Shown here: piece after piece, positions 1-7,316 of the stretch
Position numbering within the stretch: position 1 is the first letter of the stretch
How the letters are laid out: every line of letters begins with the position of its first letter
Assembly (NCBI RefSeq): GCF_013114545.1
Contig: NZ_VTXI01000021.1
Location: 19,043 to 83,042, forward strand
Source of the DNA: Vibrio sp. RE86
GTDB lineage: Bacteria; Pseudomonadota; Gammaproteobacteria; Enterobacterales; Vibrionaceae
Reading direction: 5' to 3'
Length of the DNA: 64,000 nucleotides
Notes under the pieces: model-generated
What the model was told of the DNA's origin: nothing
The model's database searches: none
What the model saw: the letters and a program-made list of their open reading frames with translations, nothing else
Translations under genes and position numbers: made by a program

Positions 1-574
1 GCTCATTTAGCGTATGTCTAACGATACGCCCGCCAAGTGAATGCCCCATTAGTATACAGTTTTCAAACTGTTCCTCACTTTCTAGGTATTTTGCTAGGCT
101 TACTGACACATGGCGCGTTTCATGAAAAGACGTTTTCCAGTGTCCAATAACCTTATCGACAACAAAACCACCAGCAGTAGCGATCATACCAATCAGATTT
201 GTTCTAGCCATTAAAGTCGCGGCAAACCCTAGTTTACTACCGCAGGCAATCTTCGCATCAGGTACGACTCCTTTATCAAACACCATATCTTTGAGATTAC
301 CCGCTTTCCATTGAACTCGGACAACCTTATGCTCGGGATAAAGCTCATCGACGATTTCAAGCCAATCCTCTGAGCATTCTCCATTCTGAGTCATGAAGCC
401 ATTAATAATAATAACCGCCGGCAACTTTCCATCTCGAACGCCAACTAGCTCACACGATGGCGTTTCTCTTAAGTCTAGATCTTCAGTTCTCGGTTCAGTC
501 AAAGAGCCTTTAACACCTTTTAACAATGAATTTACATCAAACCCAGGAAGAGAGGCTTTAAATTTATTTAACAT
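1..574 (-). CDS. DUF726-like alpha/beta hydrolase, 3' end outside window
   Basis: The first 191 codons of a minus-strand gene are present; its 3' end lies beyond the window start. The protein has no signal peptide. A strand-like stretch ending INGFMTQN is followed by a segment containing VVRVQWKAGNL and later by the nucleophile-elbow motif GHSLGGR (about residues 180-186), with Ser as the expected nucleophile. The order 'GF(M/L)xQ..W..L....V..(V/L)xWxxxNL ... GxSLGxR' is that of DUF726/TMCO4-type hydrolases; the exact substrate is unknown. The ATG overlaps the stop of the 31-residue gene upstream (TAATG), so translation is probably coupled. It is the last visible gene of the WYL-led operon. 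Family call moderate, function unknown. Confidence 0.6.
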   Translation of the reverse strand, partial: MLNKFKASLPGFDVNSLLKGVKGSLTEPRTEDLDLRETPSCELVGVRDGKLPAVIIINGFMTQNGECSEDWLEIVDELYPEHKVVRVQWKAGNLKDMVFDKGVVPDAKIACGSKLGFAATLMARTNLIGMIATAGGFVVDKVIGHWKTSFHETRHVSVSLAKYLESEEQFENCILMGHSLGGRIVRHTLNE

Positions 575-669
575 TACTTATGACCTTTGACGATTTTCTG
601 TGCTTTAAAAGCCAAACTGATTACACCGTAGAGAAAGACAATGAACACAAAAATAGCGATAAATTTCAT
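574..669 (-). CDS. 31-residue single-pass membrane peptide
   Basis: A short reading frame, MKFIAIFVFIVFLYGVISLA followed by a basic tail FKAQKIVKGHK. The hydrophobic run (about residues 3-21) would form one transmembrane helix with a positively charged C-terminus. It fills the gap between the coiled-coil membrane protein and the hydrolase: only four bases separate it from the upstream stop, and its own stop shares a base with the next start (TAATG). The tight fit on both sides supports it being a real gene rather than chance. No homologue is recognised. It might be a small regulator or an accessory subunit of the membrane proteins in this operon. Confidence 0.5.
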   Translation of the reverse strand: MKFIAIFVFIVFLYGVISLAFKAQKIVKGHK

Positions 670-672
670 TGA

Positions 673-975
673 TTAGCCTAAAACCTTATTAAAAACAAAC
701 GCAATAACAGCCACTACCATAATGGCAATATTTATCATTAAAGATTTCTTTTCATGTTTAATAATTAACTTTCGCTCTTCAGCCATTTCATTGCGGATAT
801 CCGTTGCAACTTTATTAATGCGCTGGTCGACTATATTCAATAAACTTTCAAGCTTTGACTCATCAATGCCTAGGTCGACGCTTTTTGATGTTTCCACTAC
901 TTCTTTCAAGTTTTTGGTCGATTCATCGAAACGTTCTAAGGCGCCCTCGAACCGCTTTTTTATATTATCAGTCAT
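673..975 (-). CDS. Coiled-coil, tail-anchored membrane protein of unknown function
   Basis: 100 residues. The first ~75 are charged and helical with heptad-like spacing (FEGALERFDESTKNLKEVVE; LESLLNIVDQRINKVATDIR), consistent with a coiled coil. Residues ~78-98 form one hydrophobic helix (MINIAIMVVAVIAFVFNKV) with only two residues after it, giving tail-anchored topology with the bulk in the cytoplasm. This plan is common in small accessory proteins of conflict systems and in MCP-like or t-SNARE-like pieces, but no family is recognised. A gap of about 53 bases separates it from the gene upstream, the largest break in this operon, so an internal promoter is possible. Confidence 0.65.
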   Translation of the reverse strand: MTDNIKKRFEGALERFDESTKNLKEVVETSKSVDLGIDESKLESLLNIVDQRINKVATDIRNEMAEERKLIIKHEKKSLMINIAIMVVAVIAFVFNKVLG

Positions 976-1028
976 ACTAAGTTCCAGTAAAAATCTGCAT
1001 GCTTTCCGAACAAGGTTAAACCCTAGTT

Positions 1029-1493
1029 TTATACGCTTCCCGACTTGTTAGACAACTCAGACGCAACAATGGAAGAGTATTTAAACAGAATTGACGCTGC
1101 ATCTAAAAGATACCTTAGTTCTTCATCGTTGGTGTTTTCCACTTTGCCTAGGTCCATGACAAAGAACCTTTCAGACTTCAAATATTCATACGCTTCTAAA
1201 AGCCAGTCATTAACGAATGAACTAAATACGTACCCGTAAAAGTCGAAGAGGTCTATATGATTGGACATGACTCTTATCTGCTCTAGGTTATCAAAGATAA
1301 CCTCCCTATCAATTAGGGTATAATCAAAGTCTCTTTCGATATGGACAGTAACCGAAGTCATACCAGAGCGGCATTCATATTCAATAGATTCACCCAACTC
1401 GGAAATTTTAGAAAACCAAGCCTTACCACCTGGTTTGATATGACTCAAGTCAGATAAGTGAGGGGTAAGCATAGACACTATTTTGCTAAACAT
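1029..1493 (-). CDS. Conserved hypothetical protein, 154 residues
   Basis: Unrecognised, acidic, soluble-looking protein without signal peptide or membrane segment. It is rich in aromatic residues in the middle (IDLFDFYGYVFSSFVNDWLL) and helical towards the C-terminus. Its ATG lies inside the end of the YkgJ-like gene, an eight-base overlap (ATGTTTAG), so it is probably translated by reinitiation and needed in step with it. Placed in the WYL-led operon, a role as a partner of the cysteine-cluster protein is possible, but no function can be named from sequence alone. Confidence 0.65.
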   Translation of the reverse strand: MFSKIVSMLTPHLSDLSHIKPGGKAWFSKISELGESIEYECRSGMTSVTVHIERDFDYTLIDREVIFDNLEQIRVMSNHIDLFDFYGYVFSSFVNDWLLEAYEYLKSERFFVMDLGKVENTNDEELRYLLDAASILFKYSSIVASELSNKSGSV

Positions 1494-1752
1494 TATTCTT
1501 TCCTAACAATTCGCAGACTTCGACATTGACCGCTACAAACTGGTCCCAAGAATACTGCTTTGAGTAATTTAATTGATACTGAAGCTCTACTCGGCATATA
1601 TCAGGGCGAGTGTCGTATATGCTACAACGCATATCTTTCCCAAGGTGGCGACAAACACCATCCCCCCTATCTAAGGACTGAGTTAACTCAGACAGATGAA
1701 CATTGCTACAGCATTTACCACATTGATTACAAGGGAAAGGCTTTTGGCTCAT
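1486..1752 (-). CDS. YkgJ-family cysteine-cluster protein
   Basis: An 88-residue protein starting MSQKPFPCNQCGKCC, with a later Cys in GVCRHLG and then MRCSIYDTRPDICRV. The CxxCGxCC...C...CxIY..RP..C pattern is the Zn/Fe-binding CxxCxxCC family (YkgJ/UPF0153). Such proteins bind a metal, possibly an Fe-S cluster; their reactions are mostly unknown. I chose the ATG at 1752 because it overlaps the stop of the upstream gene as ATGA, a classic coupled start; an upstream TTG at 1767 is also in frame. The downstream gene overlaps its end. A metal-cluster protein inside this operon may act as maturation factor or redox sensor for the other products, which is inference. Confidence 0.75.
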   Translation of the reverse strand: MSQKPFPCNQCGKCCSNVHLSELTQSLDRGDGVCRHLGKDMRCSIYDTRPDICRVELQYQLNYSKQYSWDQFVAVNVEVCELLGKNNV

Positions 1753-3431
1753 AAGCTGTTCAACCAATCACGGGTGCTGTTAACATTGTTCGCTTCAAAT
1801 GGCAGTTCAATGTTTCTTCGCTTCACTTCTTGAGCTAACAAATTACCTTTCTCGACTTCGCAATTAACAATAACTAAGTTGTCTGCAAATGTTCTTAACT
1901 CATCAGCATTCAAATTGAACTCAATTGCTGCTAACTCTAAAAGATATTCATCTAACTGCTCATTGACGGCTTGGAAGTACTCAAGCGTCTTTTTTGCGTC
2001 ACTTTTAAAAGAGTCTAGATAATCCCATACCTTCGACATCATTTCGCTATGATCTAAAAAGTATGAAAAGCCAAGCGTCATAAGCCCTGAAGCCACAGCA
2101 CTTACGAATGCTGCAATTTCAGCCCCAAATGGGAAAGTCAGTAAACTGGAAAGATGCTGATTCAAGATAGCACCAAGTGCAACGGATACACCGGTAGACA
2201 ACACACGGATAACTTCTTTAGTAAGCTCTCCCGCAGAAAGCCTTTTAGGGTTAAAGAAAATCATCTTTGCTACAGTTGTAAGGCTGTTCCACATCTCTCT
2301 TACAAGCTTCACTAAGGTCTTTTGAGTAGTAAAAAAGATATTCATAACAGTTGTTGTGAGGCTTGAAAGCGCGCCTGCTAACATACCACTCTTGAATTCT
2401 TCGAAGATATCTTTGAATCTTGATTTGACCCGATTCCAAATAGACACCCCAATGGCTTTCAAACGCTGTAGAAACTTGTCGAAAGTAAATGACTCATTTT
2501 TGTCTTTAAACAGTTCAGGAATCGCATCTTTTAACTCAAACCAAACCTCAGCAAACACAATGCCTAGAGCTTGGCGAACTCCCATCTTGAATCCGCTTTT
2601 AGCAGCATCATATCCAGTATCCTTTAGGAACTTGCTACTTGTGTAATACTGCTTATTAATTTCAGCATCGTACTCTTTTCTTGCCTTTTGATCGGCTTTT
2701 TTCATTTCTTTAGGGTCAATGCTTTCCAGGGCTTCTAGGTGCTCTTTCTCTTTGCGAACTTTGTCTTCTAGTTTCCTCTTACGGTGCTTTTGCTCTGGTG
2801 TAGTAGGATTTTCTAGAAGCTTTAGGGCCTCTGTATTCTTTTGGATACTGTGCTTCTTTTTATCAATCGTTGCCGGCAGTTTTTCATTCAAAAACACATC
2901 CATTGAATGGTTAGACTTCAATGTGTTGATGTAGCCGTAAGTTGATTGAAAGTTAGTTTCTTGATTGGCGATGATCGCGCCATCAACGTTAGCAAGAACC
3001 CTTCCGGCATCGTTGTGCACTTCACTTGCTGAGATCACATGATCGAGCTGTCGGTTGTCACTCTGAGACATGGTTTTGTTGCGATACGCGTCGTGAAGTT
3101 GGCCTTCTCACTGGGCAACCTTGTCCTCTTTACCCTTGGCTTTGTAGTTTGAATGACTATGGTAAGCATGAGAATCATATTTACCCCTGTCACGATATTC
3201 GTTTTTGACTTTATCAGACAGATAGATGTCTTTCTCACCGCTTTGGTATGCTCGTGCATTATGAATTGTTGCTACGTTCCCACCCTTTTTGTCATCAAAA
3301 AGCAGAAAATCTAAACCAAATGATGTCACTAAGCTTTGAACAACGGTTTTATGTAGCTCTTCTGTCAGTTGAAATTCTTTCTGTGCTTGAACAGTCATAT
3401 CTATATCGCCGGATGTATGAGGAGCTAGCAT
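1749..3431 (-). pseudogene. HNH-like membrane protein interrupted by in-frame TGA
   Basis: Two stretches, 3431-3108 (107 residues) and 3071-1749 (440 residues), lie in the same frame and are separated only by one TGA (3108-3110) and twelve sense codons. Read through, they give one protein of about 560 residues. The N-terminal part has GLDFLLFDDKKGGNVATIHN and a His/Tyr-rich patch. Just after the stop comes LDHVISASEVHND, then ANQETNFQST and YINTLKSNH, an order resembling an HNH nuclease fold (DH...N...N..K). The C-terminal ~300 residues contain amphipathic or membrane-prone helices (residues about 280-360 of the second piece). The second piece has no ribosome-binding site at its ATG (3071). 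It is either a nonsense-mutated gene (TGG to TGA is one change), a read-through gene or a sequencing error. Confidence 0.7.
3108..3110 (-). other. In-frame TGA stop inside HNH-like gene
   Basis: The codon order around it reads GTT GCC CAG TGA GAA GGC CAA, and the frame stays open for 453 further codons. The HNH-like DH motif lies about 24 codons downstream of the stop, so the nuclease-like centre would only be made by read-through or repair of the stop. Confidence 0.8.
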
Positions 3432-3441
3432 AGCTAGCCCC
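3421..3441 (-). promoter_or_regulatory. Hairpin covering RBS and start of HNH-like gene
   Basis: On the minus strand GGGGCTAGC-TAT-GCTAGCTCC forms a 9-bp stem (one mismatch) with a three-base loop. The left arm contains the Shine-Dalgarno AGGGG and the ATG (3431-3429) begins in the loop, so the stem would hide the start from ribosomes. Confidence 0.5.
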
Positions 3442-3449
3442 TAGTCAAA

Positions 3450-4523
3450 CTAAAATTGTTGAGATGCTTCGCTTGAAGTCGCTAAGTTTCTATCGATTTC
3501 TTGAGCGTTGATAACCTGTAGACCATCGGCATTTACTTCGATTTCTACTGCGTTGTCTTTATTCATTACAACTTTACCATCACTATCCATCTTTGGTTTG
3601 AATAATGGCGTTGTAATAATATCAGTCAGAATTGCTGCCACTTGGTAACCATTACCGATAATTTGGAGCAATTCATCAGCAATATCCTCTCGACTTTCAC
3701 CAGACTTTATTACTCTTTCCATCTCTTTAAGAGCCTCAAAGTACGGAAGGAAAATACTGGTATAAATGCGCTCAATTTCTGTGTGCAGTTTTTTAACGTA
3801 AATACGAGTTTGCCCTAATTGATGTTGAGCTTTTTGCATCTTAGTAATGGCTTGCTCGACTTCCTTTCGAGATTTTTTCGCGTCAGATAGAGCCTCTTCA
3901 GCATGTGAAGCAAATGCAAAACCAGCAATTGCAATAATTGGAGCTGCAACTACACCGCCAAGAACCATCGCGCCTCCTGCCATGCCCATTCCGCCAGCAC
4001 CGATAGCACCGCCACCGATTGCTGCCATTGTAGCGTTGTATGCAGCGGCACCAGAAAGTGCGGCAATTGGCGTCCCTGTTGAAGCTGCGGCAAGGGCCAT
4101 TACACCACCATAAACAGCATATGCAGCCGCACCACCACCTACTGCACCTTTCGCAAGCTCACCAAGATAAGCTGTCGTAGAAAACGCCAAGCCATCTATT
4201 TTATCCAGTTTATGTTTTGGGAAATCTATAGAAATGTCACCAGCACTAGACTCATCTAACTTTTCGAGCAGGCTTTCCGCGATAGTACGAAATTCCTTAA
4301 ACTCACTACCAACTTTAAGTTGCAACTCACCTAGTTTATTCAAATGCTCTTCAGTAATCTCATTCGCCTCATCGAAGCGAGATTTTGTAAACTCATAATC
4401 TGATTTCGCTTTTGCGATAATGTCATTCGCTTCTGTTTTATCTTGGTAACCATCATATCCCTTCTTTGCGCCGTAACCTGCGACTGCTGCTGCCGCTGCG
4501 CCTAAAATAAGTGGTAAAGGCAT
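3450..4523 (-). CDS. Glycine-zipper membrane protein with flanking coiled coils
   Basis: 357 residues. It opens with a short Gly/Ala-rich hydrophobic stretch (LILGAAAAAVAGYGAKKGY), then a charged helical region to ~115. A long Gly/Ala/Met-rich hydrophobic segment follows (~125-205, including GGGAIGAGGMGMAGGAMVLG) of the glycine-zipper type that packs or inserts into membranes, then a second coiled coil (~210-265) and a soluble C-terminus. Helical arms around a glycine-rich hairpin are seen in some pore-forming and membrane-remodelling proteins; no specific family is recognised. It lies 20 bases after the WYL regulator and is preceded by GGAGAG at good spacing. In this operon a role as membrane-acting effector is a reasonable guess, not shown. 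Confidence 0.65.
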   Translation of the reverse strand: MPLPLILGAAAAAVAGYGAKKGYDGYQDKTEANDIIAKAKSDYEFTKSRFDEANEITEEHLNKLGELQLKVGSEFKEFRTIAESLLEKLDESSAGDISIDFPKHKLDKIDGLAFSTTAYLGELAKGAVGGGAAAYAVYGGVMALAAASTGTPIAALSGAAAYNATMAAIGGGAIGAGGMGMAGGAMVLGGVVAAPIIAIAGFAFASHAEEALSDAKKSRKEVEQAITKMQKAQHQLGQTRIYVKKLHTEIERIYTSIFLPYFEALKEMERVIKSGESREDIADELLQIIGNGYQVAAILTDIITTPLFKPKMDSDGKVVMNKDNAVEIEVNADGLQVINAQEIDRNLATSSEASQQF

Positions 4524-4543
4524 AATGCTCTCCAGTTGTAATT

Positions 4544-5533
4544 TCAGTTAATATTTGAATTGGTTAGGTCTATCTCACAATCGTCGAAACGGATATTGTT
4601 AACTTTATCTCCAAATGCCATTAGCCACCTTTTTAGCAGTAAAGAATCCGTAACCGTTGCTTTGATTTGGTAACTTTGTTCGCTTTTAGCTTCTATCGTT
4701 TGATCATCAGAAAGAGGTGTCTCTGATAGATACTGGCTGATTTTCTTATCTGTTGTGAAAGAAAGCACACCTACCACTCCTTCACCAAAGCCAAAGCGTC
4801 CATCCGCATCATACTGCTCTAAAGAGAAGTCCTTAGGACGCTCAAAGTTGAATGTTGATACCGTTGCTTTAGTAATCCGGTGTAATGCAAGACTTCTCTC
4901 ATTATCAAACCCATCAAAACGACAAACTAAATAGATCCGATTGCTTTGCTGTGCTAGGCCTAAAGGCATAACTAATGCTGAATTTGTTCTATGATTGGCG
5001 TTTGTATATTCAACAGTGAGAAACCGATCATGAAACAAAGCTTCACTGACGGCATAAAATATATCTGACTCTATTTCTGGAGGCAGCAAAGGTTGAGTAT
5101 CAGCGACAAACCGCACTTTCTTTAGCCAAGCGCGCTCTTTTGAACTTTCAGTTACAGAACGTAATTTGTGCCTCGCTTCGCTAAAAAAGCTTTGCATAGA
5201 TGCCATTAAGCTCTGAGGTAAAAGGTTGCTTAAGTAGTCTTCTGCAAGTGCAAGCAGTAATGATTCTTGCGGAGTTAGCGTAGGCAGAGCTAAACCATCG
5301 ATATTCTGTTTCAAAGAATATCCATATGGTTTGGTTCGATCATCACGCTCTATCTCAAAATGCTCACAAAGCATCTCAAGGTTACGCTGAATCGTCCTGA
5401 TATCTCTTGCTATCCCTGCATGTTCTAACTCTTCGTGAAGTTCAGAAGCAGTAACTTTTCTAGAGCGTGGTATGCGCTTCAATAGTTCAAAAGCTAACAC
5501 TAATGATTCACGAGTACTTGCTCGTTTAGTCAT
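4544..5533 (-). CDS. WYL-domain transcriptional regulator
   Basis: 329 residues: an N-terminal winged helix-turn-helix (~1-75; TASELHEELEHAGIARDIRT then IQRNLEMLCEHFEIERD) and a central WYL domain (~150-240; ALVMPLGLAQQSNRIYLVCR and RSLALHRI), followed by a C-terminal WCX-like extension. The layout and length match the BrxR/CapW type of WYL repressor, which in other bacteria controls BREX, CBASS and related defence operons. It is the first gene of the minus-strand operon, with two palindromes upstream that could be its operators (5609-5628 and 5638-5651), so autoregulation is likely. The ligand is unknown; WYL pockets are thought to bind nucleotides or nucleic acid. Confidence 0.85.
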   Translation of the reverse strand: MTKRASTRESLVLAFELLKRIPRSRKVTASELHEELEHAGIARDIRTIQRNLEMLCEHFEIERDDRTKPYGYSLKQNIDGLALPTLTPQESLLLALAEDYLSNLLPQSLMASMQSFFSEARHKLRSVTESSKERAWLKKVRFVADTQPLLPPEIESDIFYAVSEALFHDRFLTVEYTNANHRTNSALVMPLGLAQQSNRIYLVCRFDGFDNERSLALHRITKATVSTFNFERPKDFSLEQYDADGRFGFGEGVVGVLSFTTDKKISQYLSETPLSDDQTIEAKSEQSYQIKATVTDSLLLKRWLMAFGDKVNNIRFDDCEIDLTNSNIN

Positions 5534-5837
5534 GCGTTGTATCTTCTAGAGCATCAAAACGCTACTTATCGCCGATGCCCATTGATTGAATAAGGTAGTC
5601 TCGTAGATCAGCATGTAAAATCATGCTGCGACATAATATGACGTACGTTATACACCACAATCACTACTGCGTAAACAATATACTATTCTAATGTGTTAAA
5701 TAAAGTTTACCCAAGCAAACGACAAATTGTGCCGCATGCAATAGGTTAACTTTTAAAAATGAAGGGATATCTAAAAGGCAGGCATAAAAAAGCCCCAGAG
5801 ACCGAGGCTTTTAGGAGAGGTTACACTCAGCGTCAAA
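5534..5837. promoter_or_regulatory. WYL operon promoter region with two palindromes, then ackA terminator
   Basis: This gene-free stretch holds a perfect inverted repeat CAGCATG-TAAAAT-CATGCTG (5609-5628) and a near-palindrome ATGACGTACGTTAT (5638-5651). On the minus strand a weak TTGTGG/TATTAT pair with 16-base spacing brackets the second palindrome, which would suit repression by the WYL protein. The ackA terminator is at its right end. Nothing gene-like is seen. Confidence 0.45.
5788..5812 (-). terminator. Rho-independent terminator of ackA
   Basis: Stem AAAAGCC/GGCTTTT around an 11-base loop, followed on the minus strand by a run of six T. It lies 25-50 bases past the ackA stop. Confidence 0.75.
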
Positions 5838-7031
5838 CTACAGAAGCTCAACCGACTGCTGCGCGATAACAAATTCTTCGTTGGTTGGGATAACCATCGC
5901 TACTGCATCTAGGACTTGTGATTTCGCGATGATACCAGCATTGCCGAAACGCGCGTCTTCGTTGCCTTTCTCGTCTTCAACGAAACCTAGAAGTTTAAGA
6001 TTTGCTAGGATTTCGCGACGAATCGGTAGTGAGTTTTCACCGATACCACCCGTAAAGATAACAGCGTCTATGTTGCTTAATGGAATCATGTAAGAGCCGA
6101 TGTACTTAGCTACGCGGTAAGTGAAGACTTCAAACGCCAGTTTCGCGCCTTCGTGCCCTTCTTCCATCGCTTCAAGAATGCCGCGAGCATCCGACGTTAG
6201 GCCAGACACACCTAAGAAACCAGACTTCTTGTTCAGCGTTTCAAATACTTTCTCTGCTGACCAACCTTTCTTGATTAGGAACTCGATGATACCTGGGTCT
6301 AAGTCGCCAGAGCGAGTACCCATCATCAGACCTGCTAGTGGAGTAAAGCCCATTGATGTGTCAACTGATTCACCATTAGCGATAGCACATACCGATGCAC
6401 CGTTACCAAGGTGAACAGAGATAAAGCTGGACTCTTCGATTGGCTTATTCAGCATCTTCGCCGCTTCACGACTTACGAAGTAGTGGCTAGTGCCGTGGAA
6501 ACCGTATCGACGGATACCGTACTCTTTGTACAGCTCGTTAGAGATTGCACCAGTGAATGCTTTTTGAGGCATTGTTTGGTGGAATGCAGTATCAAATACA
6601 GCGAATTGAGGAAGGCTCGGGAAAGCTTGCATTGCAGCTTCGATGCCTTTTGCGCCAGCTGGGTTGTGGAGCGGCGCCAGATCTGACAGGTTCTCAATTT
6701 CAGCAAGTACTTCATCGTTAATACGTACAGTAGAAGTGAACTTCTCTCCGCCGTGAACGATACGGTGACCCACGGCTACTAAATCTTTTGTGAAACCTAA
6801 CGTATCCATTAGTGCAACGATTCGATTGATCGCATGCTGGTGGTGGCTGTCTGGAGCGTCAATTGATTCTTCAGTTTTCTCACCATTGTACTTCCAGCTG
6901 ATAACTGCTTCAGGTAGACCAAAGCACTCACCTAGACCACTCACAATGGCATCACCAGATTTTGAGTCAATCACAGCAAATTTAAGTGAAGAGCTACCAG
7001 AGTTAATGACCAGTACAAACGAATTCGACAT
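5838..7031 (-). CDS. ackA: Acetate kinase
   Basis: 397 residues, the normal AckA length. It interconverts acetate + ATP and acetyl phosphate + ADP in the cytoplasm. Signature motifs are present: NSGSSSLKF (residues ~10-18), VGHRIVHGGEKF, VFDTAFHQTMP with the catalytic Asp, RRYGFHGTSH, HLGNGASVCA, MGTRSGDLDPGI and the adenosine-site GGIGENS. No phosphotransacetylase (pta) gene adjoins it, unlike the usual ackA-pta operon, so this is likely a second, stand-alone acetate kinase as found on the second chromosome of vibrios. A possible FNR-like site lies upstream at 7161-7174 and a terminator follows. Confidence 0.97.
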   Translation of the reverse strand: MSNSFVLVINSGSSSLKFAVIDSKSGDAIVSGLGECFGLPEAVISWKYNGEKTEESIDAPDSHHQHAINRIVALMDTLGFTKDLVAVGHRIVHGGEKFTSTVRINDEVLAEIENLSDLAPLHNPAGAKGIEAAMQAFPSLPQFAVFDTAFHQTMPQKAFTGAISNELYKEYGIRRYGFHGTSHYFVSREAAKMLNKPIEESSFISVHLGNGASVCAIANGESVDTSMGFTPLAGLMMGTRSGDLDPGIIEFLIKKGWSAEKVFETLNKKSGFLGVSGLTSDARGILEAMEEGHEGAKLAFEVFTYRVAKYIGSYMIPLSNIDAVIFTGGIGENSLPIRREILANLKLLGFVEDEKGNEDARFGNAGIIAKSQVLDAVAMVIPTNEEFVIAQQSVELL

Positions 7032-7160
7032 GGGTATGTTCCTGTTTCAGAGCAAATTAGTGAAGCGATATGCTTCTATTGTTGTGTGGCTACCATTATT
7101 CAATATTTTTTGAATCTTTCAACTTTATTTTTAAATCATCAACAAACTAAGTAATTTTTA

Positions 7161-7174
7161 TTGATCTAAAGCAA
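7161..7174. promoter_or_regulatory. Possible FNR-like site upstream of ackA
   Basis: TTGATCTAAAGCAA matches the FNR consensus TTGAT-N4-ATCAA at nine of ten positions. It lies 130 bases before ackA and 143 bases before the divergent GGDEF-EAL gene. Anaerobic control of ackA would make sense, but a single site found by eye is weak evidence. Confidence 0.3.
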
Positions 7175-7316
7175 CTGTCGATTTAATTCACTCAAAAAAA
7201 TTAATGACATTTTAATCGGTAAGCTCCAATTGCTTATACTTTAGTCATGTTTGAACCATTTAGCTTGATAAAACTCTCGATATAACTACAATTTAACAAC
7301 ACAAAATACTGTTAGG

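Noticed and set aside
3108..3110. TGA as a selenocysteine codon
   Set aside because: No obvious SECIS-like stem follows and the expected homologous residue is not a redox Cys; a plain nonsense change is simpler.
3035..3259. A 74-residue minus-strand frame over the interrupted region
   Set aside because: It lies in a different frame from the two matching pieces, has no family features and is explained as a shadow.
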